Below are positions 57,880 to 64,000 of a DNA stretch of 64,000 bases, in pieces. The stretch comes from Lolium rigidum (taxonomy: Eukaryota > Streptophyta > Magnoliopsida > Poales > Poaceae). Location: contig NC_061510.1 in the NCBI RefSeq assembly GCF_022539505.1, forward strand, positions 399,572,249 through 399,636,248. Reading direction: 5' to 3'. Under the pieces are notes generated by a model. The model was not told where the DNA came from and made no database searches. It saw nothing but the letters and a program-made list of their open reading frames with translations. Each line of letters starts with the position of its first letter. Positions within the stretch are counted from its first letter, which is position 1. Both the position numbers and the translations under genes were made by a program.

Positions 57880-58890
57880 CCATCTATAGTGAGACTAATG
57901 TATGGCTTCATTAATCGTAATTGAAAAGGCTTATTACAAAATTAATTTGGATTTCCTTCTCAATTGTTTGAATCTTAGTGGTTTCAATTCCACTTGGTCT
58001 GGTTGGATGAGACAAGTAATAATGGGAGGGACTCTAAATGTTAAAATAAATATCTCTCTCGAGAAAATAAAATTGGTACACACAAAGGGGTTAAACAAGG
58101 TGACCATATCTCCCCTTTGTTGTTAACTGCTGCTGGATATGTGTTATCTAGAATATTTAGGAAATCCCAAACAAATGGCTTAATGTGGGTTGGTTACACA
58201 CATTATTGAAAATAGAATTTGTATTTTATGATTTGTTGATGTTGCAGTATTGATGTTTCTGGATGATTTGGATATGCCTTTGAATGTTAAGATATTACTA
58301 TATCTTTTTTTAAGATATGGCAGGGTTGAAAATTAATTTTGATAAAAGTGAAATAATGATGGTCATGGAGGATAGTATTAAACTTGAGACATATGCTATG
58401 ATGCACCAATTTGTGGATCAAAAATTAGAATAAAATATCTTAAGATTATTAAAGATAAAAGTTTGAAGCTTTTAGATGGATGGCAGGAGGTTCCATGTCT
58501 TTGGTTGGTAGGAAAGTCAAACATAATTATTCAGAAAACAGGCGTATGAGAATAGGTGATGGAGAAAAGATGCCTGGTGCTTGGTGCACATCACAACCTT
58601 TGAAAAAGGTGCCCCCGCAATTGTTTTTGGATTTGTAATGAGCATAGAATTTTAGTTGTTGAAGCTTCTATAAATTGGCAGCTCTCTTTTAGAAGATGGT
58701 TGAATGAGGAACAACAAAATATTCTGAGAATCTTATCAGATTTGATTATTACTTGTCTGTTAGGTATAGGACAAGACAAACCAGTGTGGCTTTGACAAAA
58801 CCGTGATTTTCTCTATTAAGTCTTCGTATAAAAAATACATGGTAATTTGAGAAGAAGGAATTTCAAATATTCGTGGAAAGCAAAAATACC
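57880..58890 (+). pseudogene. LINE reverse transcriptase remnant
   Basis: Plus-strand frames give 'IVIEKAYYKINLDFLLNCLN' (57912-57971; the usual motif is 'DFEKAYDKV'), then 'GFNSTWSGWMRQVIMGGTLN'. A 'KGLNKVTISPLC' block (about 58087-58122) sits where K-G-x-x-Q-G-D-P-L-S-P is expected, and 'MAGLKINFDKSEIMMV' lies at about 58317-58364. The YADD position reads F-V-D-V after a stop. Several stops and frameshifts; no endonuclease or 3' tail in the window. Confidence 0.65.
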
Positions 58891-59640
58891 TCCGAATTTA
58901 AATTTTGGCGGCCGCCGCCCAGCGAGAATGCTACCACTACGCCCCGGCGAGAATCCTGGCGTCCCTGGTGAATTTGGTGTCGCCGCAGGCTCTATCGGCA
59001 CCCTCGCCAACGTTGCTCGCTAATGTCGTGTTGCTGAGCATCATGCTCACGACAACGACGAAGTAGCTGTCAATAAGCAGCGCCATGTCTGCGTCCTCCG
59101 CCGTGTGTTGTTAGCAAGCAGCGACGAGTACGGTGCTAGCTTTACACAGCTACTATTATAGCAACGGAGTTAGTGAATGGTGATGAACACCTCTTGTACC
59201 TGTGAGGTTGAGATAGGACAGGGGAGAGCAAGATTGTAGATTATTATGCCGAAATGTTAAGAAGAAAGGCAGAAGCAGCTCTTGTGCGTTGTAATCTAAA
59301 GGGGATGTGTAGTGTGTGCTACAACAGCGAGGAGGCCGGGTCAACGGATGGTGGAGAGTGTTGAGTGCGGTGGATAAGTGGAGAGTGTTGCATAGGGTTA
59401 TCAACTCACGGACAACTAACACCGTTTGCCACATGTCAATCTATCACCGCGTGCTCACGTATACACCCGGTCACCAGGCTTCTTCCGTATGGATGCACTT
59501 TCCATATCTGGGCATGATTATATTCCTTGATTAAACGATATGCCTTGATCTCATGTATATATCCAGCTTGGACGCCTGGTGCAGTGGTGTTGTGGTGCAA
59601 TCCAAAGGGTTTGGGTAAATTATATGGACGTGGCTACACA
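58891..59640. other. Short GC-rich patch and unknown DNA
   Basis: 58905-59130 is GC-rich with open frames but no recognisable protein. 59420-59485 resembles, in reverse, the left end of the Mutator-like element at 52620 (acgga.gaagcctggt.acc). No partner end was found. Confidence 0.3.
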
Positions 59641-59857
59641 GTGCTATACCATCATATTGTCTACCACGGTGCCCCCCATGTCCGAATCGTTTTTTTCCCA
59701 AAATAGCATGTGGTCCCTAATGACCCACAAGTATAGGCGGTGTATCGTAGTACTTTCGATAAATAAGAGTGTCGAACCCAACGAGGAGCAGAAGGTGTTG
59801 ACAAGCAGTTTCGATGAAGGATTCACTGTAAATGCTCACAGACAAGTATTCGGGGGT

Positions 59858-59957
59858 NNNNNNNNNNNNNNNNNNNNNNNNNNNNNNNNNNNNNNNNNNN
59901 NNNNNNNNNNNNNNNNNNNNNNNNNNNNNNNNNNNNNNNNNNNNNNNNNNNNNNNNN
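59858..59957. other. Assembly gap (100 N)
   Basis: Exactly 100 N inside V internal DNA. A round number suggests a gap of unknown true length. Confidence 1.
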
Positions 59958-61119
59958 AAAATAGCTTAAAAAACTATTGTGGTATTGAATATGTTGCTTA
60001 TGTATCTTATTTCTTATAAGTTGCTTGTTGAGCGGTAACCATGTTTCGGGGACGCCATCAACTATTACACCTTTGTTGAATATCATGTGAGTTGCTATGC
60101 ATGTTCGTCTTGTCTGAAGTAAGGGTGATTTATCATGATTAAATGGTTTGAGTATGCATATTGTTAGAGAAGAACATTGGGCCGCCAACTAAAGCCATGT
60201 ATCATGGTGGAAGTTTCAGTTTGGACATTAATCCTCAATCTCTTATGAGAATATTATTCGTTGTTGAATGCTTAAGCATTAAAGAGGAGTCCATTATCTC
60301 GTTTTCTATGTTGTCCCGTATGGATGTCCTTAAGGTGAGATTTATCAAAAACGAGAAATCAAATGCGATCTATCTCCTTGGACCTTTGTACAGTGCGACA
60401 TAGAGGTACCCCTTTGTGACACTTGGTTGAAACATATGTAATGCAATGATAATCCATGGAAATCCGAGCTAATTAGGACAAGGTGCGAGCACTATTGGTA
60501 TTCGATGCATGAGGCTTGCAACTTATAGGATGTTTTATGCATAACACATATGAATTATTACTACCGTTGACAAAATTGTTTCTATGTTTCCAAAATAAAA
60601 AGCTCTAGCACAAGAGTAATCCCCGCTTCCTCTCGCGAAGGGCCCTTTCTTTTACTTTATGTTGAGTCAGCTTTACCTACTTCTTTCTATCTTAGAAGCA
60701 AACACTTGTGTCAACTCGTGTGCATTGATTCCTACATACTTGCTTACTTGCACTCATCATATTACTTTGTGTTGACAATTATCCATGAGATATACATGTT
60801 GAAGTTGAAAGCAACCGCTGAAACTTATATCTTCCTTTGTGTTGCTTCAAAACCTTCTATTAAGAATCTATTGCTTTATGAGTTAACTCCTATGCAAGAC
60901 TTATTGATGCTTGTCTTGACAGTACTATTCACGAAAAGTCTTTGCTATATGATCAGTTGTTTAGTCATTATCTTTACCATTGCTTTGAATCACTTCATTC
61001 ATCTCATATGCTTTACAATAGTATTGATCAAGATTATGATAGTAGCATGTCACTTCGTAAATTATCCTTGTTATCGTTTACCTACTCGAGGGCGAGTAGG
61101 AACTAAGCTTGGGGATGCT

Positions 61120-62322
61120 TGATACGTCTCAAACGTATCTATAATTTCTTATGTTCCATGCTAGTTTTATGACAATACTCACATGTTTTATATACACTTT
61201 ATATCATTTTGATGCATTTTCCGACACTAACCTATTAACAAGATGCCGAAGCGCCAGTTCTCGTTTTCCGCCGTTTTTGGTTTCGTAAATCTTACACAGG
61301 AAATATTCTCGAATTGGACGAAACAAAAGCCCACGGTCTTATTTTCCACGGAGCTTTCCAGAACACCGAAGGAGAGACGGAGAGGGGCCAAGGTGGCCAC
61401 ACACCCTAGGGCGCCCTCCGACTCTGCCCCTTCGCCTATTTATTCTCTCCGTCGCGAAAACCCTAGTACCGAGAGCCACGATACGAGAAAACATACCGTA
61501 GACGCCGTCGCCGCCAATCCCATCTCGGGGATTCAGGAGATCGCCTCCGGCACCCCGCCGGAGAGGGGAATCATCACCGGAGGACTCTACATCATCATGC
61601 CCGCCTCCGGATTGATGCGTGAGTAGTTCATCCTTGGACTATGGGTCCATAGCAGTAGCTAGATGGTTGTCTTCTCCTCTTGTGCTATCATGTTTAGATC
61701 TTGTGAGCTGCCTAACATGATCAAGATCGTCTATTTGTAATGCTACATGTTGTGTTTGTTGGGATCCGATGAATATGGAATACTATGTCAAGTTGATTAT
61801 TGATCTATCATATATGTGTTGTTTATGATCTTGCATGCTCTCCGTTGCTAGTAGAGGCTCTGGCCAAGTTGATACTTGTGACTCCAAGAGGGAGTATTTA
61901 TGCTCGATAGTGGGTTCATGCCTCCATTGAATCTGGGACAATGACAGAAAGTTCTAAGGTTATGGATGTGTTGTTGCCACTAGGGATAAAACATCAATGC
62001 TTTGTCTAAGGATATTTGTGTTGATTACATTACGCACCATGACTTAATGCAATTGTCCGTTGTTTGCAACTTAATACCGGAAGGGGTGCGGATGCTAACC
62101 CGAAGGTGGACTTTTTAGGCATAGATGCATGCCGGATAGCGGTCTATGTTCTTTGTCGTAATGCCCTAAGTAAATCTCATATTAGTCATCATGATATGTA
62201 TGTGCATTGTTATGCCCTCTCTATTTGTCAATTGCCCAACTGTAATTTGTTCACCCAACATGCTATTTATCTTATTGGAGAGACACCACTAGTGAACCAT
62301 GGACCCCGGTCCATTCTTTTAC
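61120..62322 (+). repeat. 3' LTR of V, truncated
   Basis: Homologous to the reverse complement of 2976-1730 (W1 LTR). More diverged than W2 is from W1, with the GC-rich middle strongly altered (61380-61560). Lacks the last ~390 bases, so no target duplication can be identified. Confidence 0.8.
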
Positions 62323-62516
62323 ATCTTGGGCCACATGCCTCACCACCATCTATGGGCCATCCGGGCTTGCCGGATCTAGGCCATGCCGTTGATATACCCA
62401 TAAAGTATACCCACAACATTGATCCAGAACTATACACCCAAAGAGAACTTGGCATGTACATACCAGTGCATGCATCAGACGTACTGATCCAGAACACAAA
62501 ATAACATGGAAACTAA

Positions 62517-62879
62517 GGCCCTCCACAACGTATGCTTTTTTCGGTGCCCGAAATGAGTTTGAGGCATCGAGCACCGGTTCCCTACGTTGCCCGGGGGGTG
62601 CCTGAAATTTTTTTCTGGGAATCGATGCTTCTACTTGCTCCGATGCCCCAACTCTCCAGCTAATAAAATACTACTATATGTGTACTATTGCATGCACCTA
62701 GGAGCAATTCATGTGAAGAAAAAAACGCTGAAGATTGGCAGTCCATTTGTTTACCAAGTTGTGGATCCGGTGCCCAAATCATCACGCTGTGAGACCGGTG
62801 CCTCAAAAAGATTTCTGGGCATCGTTGTTGATGTGGCAACCTTTTTGTGTATCGGGCATCGGTGACGCTGTGGAAGGCC
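62517..62879. mobile_element. MITE with TAA target duplication, 363 bp
   Basis: Starts GGCCCTCCACAACG and ends CGCTGTGGAAGGCC (inverse GGCCTTCCACAGCG): 12 of 14 bases pair. TAA on both sides (62514-62516, 62880-62882), fitting the PIF/Harbinger target. No coding content. Internally it repeats words such as 'gcatcg' and 'ggtgcc' several times on both strands. Confidence 0.7.
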
Positions 62880-62882
62880 TAA

Positions 62883-63335
62883 GGTAGACATGTGCCGTAC
62901 TTAACATAGCAGACATACTGATCCAGAAAACTTCGCATGGAAGCTAGCTTTATACATCCAAAGAGAACTTTTGTTTTGCATGCTTTATACATCTGCTTGT
63001 TTGCATCATTCCATGAATTTTTCAGTTCAGCAGGACATAAAAAAGAAGCATTTCTGAAAGCCATCATGAATTTTACCCCTGAAGCAGAGAAGAAAATCTC
63101 CAAAATCCATGCAGTACCACTCTTAGTTCATTCAGAACCTGTGTAATTGATTGTAAAAAATGGTTAGTTTACATCTGAAAAAGACATGCAGTACCCTTTT
63201 AAAAATGTAATTGTTGTAATGCAAAGATAATCATGGAACCCTGGTGTTTTAAATGTACTTGCTATGCTCAAGTGATTTGGGTAGCCTAATTTTTTTGTAG
63301 AATATGAACTAAGACATACAGAACTTTGATTGCAG
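62883..63335 (+). other. Region upstream of FAR1-like exon, probably intron or 5' leader
   Basis: Ends with a good acceptor (tttgattgcag, 63325-63335). A 70-codon open frame at 62937-63146 has no recognisable domain. 'catccaaagagaact' and 'tactgatccaga' here also occur at about 62445 and 62480, a small local repeat on both sides of the MITE. Confidence 0.4.
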
Positions 63336-64000
63336 ATTTGAATCCAAATGATTCTCCAGGAGGACTAGATCTAAATGAACCAGTAATTGAAGGTAACAGG
63401 GTAATCGAAGATGTCAGTTTGTTCAATGATTTGCAAAAAGAAGTAACAAGCAGCATCCCAAGGACCTTGAGCAATCCAGATGGGACCAAAAGTTCAGAAC
63501 ATAGCAAGCATGTGAGTGGAAGCAACACTGGTGCTTCAGCTGACACAAACCCTGAAACTGGTGAAACACTATCAACTGATGATTTCGGGGGTGATGAAGA
63601 TGAGGATGAAGTCCAGTCAACGCCATGCAGCCAAACTGAAGTCGAGACCCCTTTCAAAGGGAAGATCTATGATTCACGGGAGGATGCGAAGATGCAGTAC
63701 AACCGATATGCTAAGAAGGTTGGGTTTTCCATCAAATGCAGTACATCCAAAGTTTCAAAAGATGATGATCAGAGAGACAAACAGCTATTTGTTTGCAACA
63801 AGAGCGGCAAAAATGAAGACATCAATTATTTAGAAGCACCACCTGTTAGGCAAAGGAACAGAAGCATCACCAAGAAAACTGAATGCAAAGCCAGATTGAG
63901 GATTAAAAGGAAATGATCAAAGTTGTATGTGACATACTTCATTGAAGAACACAATCACAGTTTGATGAAGAAGTTTTCCTTCAAAAAGTATTTGAGATCT
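63336..64000 (+). pseudogene. FAR1/FHY3-family (FRS) gene, 5' exon, in-frame stop, cut by window end
   Basis: The exon follows the acceptor at 63335 and reads DLNPNDSPGGLDLNEPVIEG, then an acidic segment (DDFGGDEDEDEV), then the FAR1 DNA-binding domain: 'KIYDSREDAKMQYNRYAKKV' (about 63664-63723), 'FVCNKSGKN' and 'ECKARLRIKRK'. A TGA at 63914-63916 interrupts the domain. The same frame stays open to the window end with 'VTYFIEEHNHSLMKKFSFKK', the expected rest of FAR1. A GGA-to-TGA change is the simplest reason. Family members are transposase-derived transcription factors. A FAR1-bearing Mutator transposase is also possible, because the MULE part lies beyond the window. Confidence 0.75.

Larger units (their letters stand above)
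59690..62322 (+). mobile_element. W-family LTR retrotransposon V, 3' part, plus strand
   Basis: Internal DNA (about 59690-61119) with the typical 'gacccacaagtatagg' and 'gagtgtcgaacccaacgagg' words of large Triticeae gypsy repeats, a 100-N gap, then 'aactaagcttggggatgc' directly before the LTR. The LTR begins TGATACGTCTCAAACGTATC at 61120 and matches W1 until about 62322, where it is cut off (about 1.2 of 1.59 kb). The 5' LTR is not found, and the left border is approximate. The internal ORFs are not conserved proteins that I recognise. Confidence 0.75.

Noticed and set aside
60706..61122. 138-aa hydrophobic ORF as a membrane protein gene
   Set aside because: Lies in the non-coding 3' internal part of a W-family retrotransposon, directly before its LTR.

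Overview
The window looks like a plant nuclear chromosome from a cool-season grass, most likely Triticeae (wheat/barley/goatgrass group). The reasons are nested LTR retrotransposons, a CACTA transposon with a TNP2-type transposase and the repeated 'accgggacc' ends common in grasses, Stowaway/PIF-type MITEs, LINE remnants, and plant genes with small introns (a serpin, a vWA-domain protein, a FAR1-like protein). There are no bacterial operons, rRNA, tRNA or CRISPR. A 100-N block (59858-59957) marks a scaffold gap. Family names such as 'Sabrina/WHAM-like' or 'Caspar-like' are recognition from memory, not database results.

Layout. Positions 1-27132 are one large nested transposon stack. A CACTA element (7342-13508 continued at 26924-27132, plus strand, left end outside the window) encodes a decayed TNP2 transposase, a Ptta/En-Spm-type second protein and a Ulp1-like protease. 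It is interrupted on the left by gypsy element Y1 (3771-7341), which is interrupted by element Z (2977-3770), which is interrupted by element W1 (1-2976). On the right it is interrupted by X (13509-26923), a large-LTR element reduced to two broken ~6 kb LTRs joined through a fragment of a second Y copy (Y2).

Positions 27133-33425 hold host genes: a two-exon serpin (minus), a head-to-head single-exon gene of unknown function (plus), an old LINE tail, and a rearranged vWA pseudogene. Positions 33426-46440 are gene-poor: a PIF/Harbinger-like element, a LINE RNase-H tail, GC-rich gene-fragment-like DNA, a Stowaway MITE, a degenerate ~130-bp tandem repeat and a diverged repeat series. From ~46515 to 56445 the serpin-LINE-vWA block is present a second time in the same order. 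In this copy the serpin is reduced to a 139-bp exact fragment, a Copia element and a Mutator-like element have inserted, and the vWA gene is intact (587 codons predicted, putative signal peptide, MIDAS residues present). Positions 56446-64000 contain a LINE RT remnant, the 3' part of another W-family element (V), a 363-bp TAA-flanked MITE and the start of a FAR1-type gene with an in-frame stop.

The two copies act as reciprocal empty sites. Copy 2 seems to lack the CACTA insertion, and copy 1 lacks the Copia and the Mutator-like insertions, so all three probably came after the duplication. The most interesting single locus is the vWA pseudogene at 32320-33400. It keeps the promoter-proximal DNA, exon 1 and exon 2 of the intact gene, but carries exon 2 and the start of exon 3 again in inverted orientation. 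A transcript from it would fold back and would be antisense to the intact paralogue.
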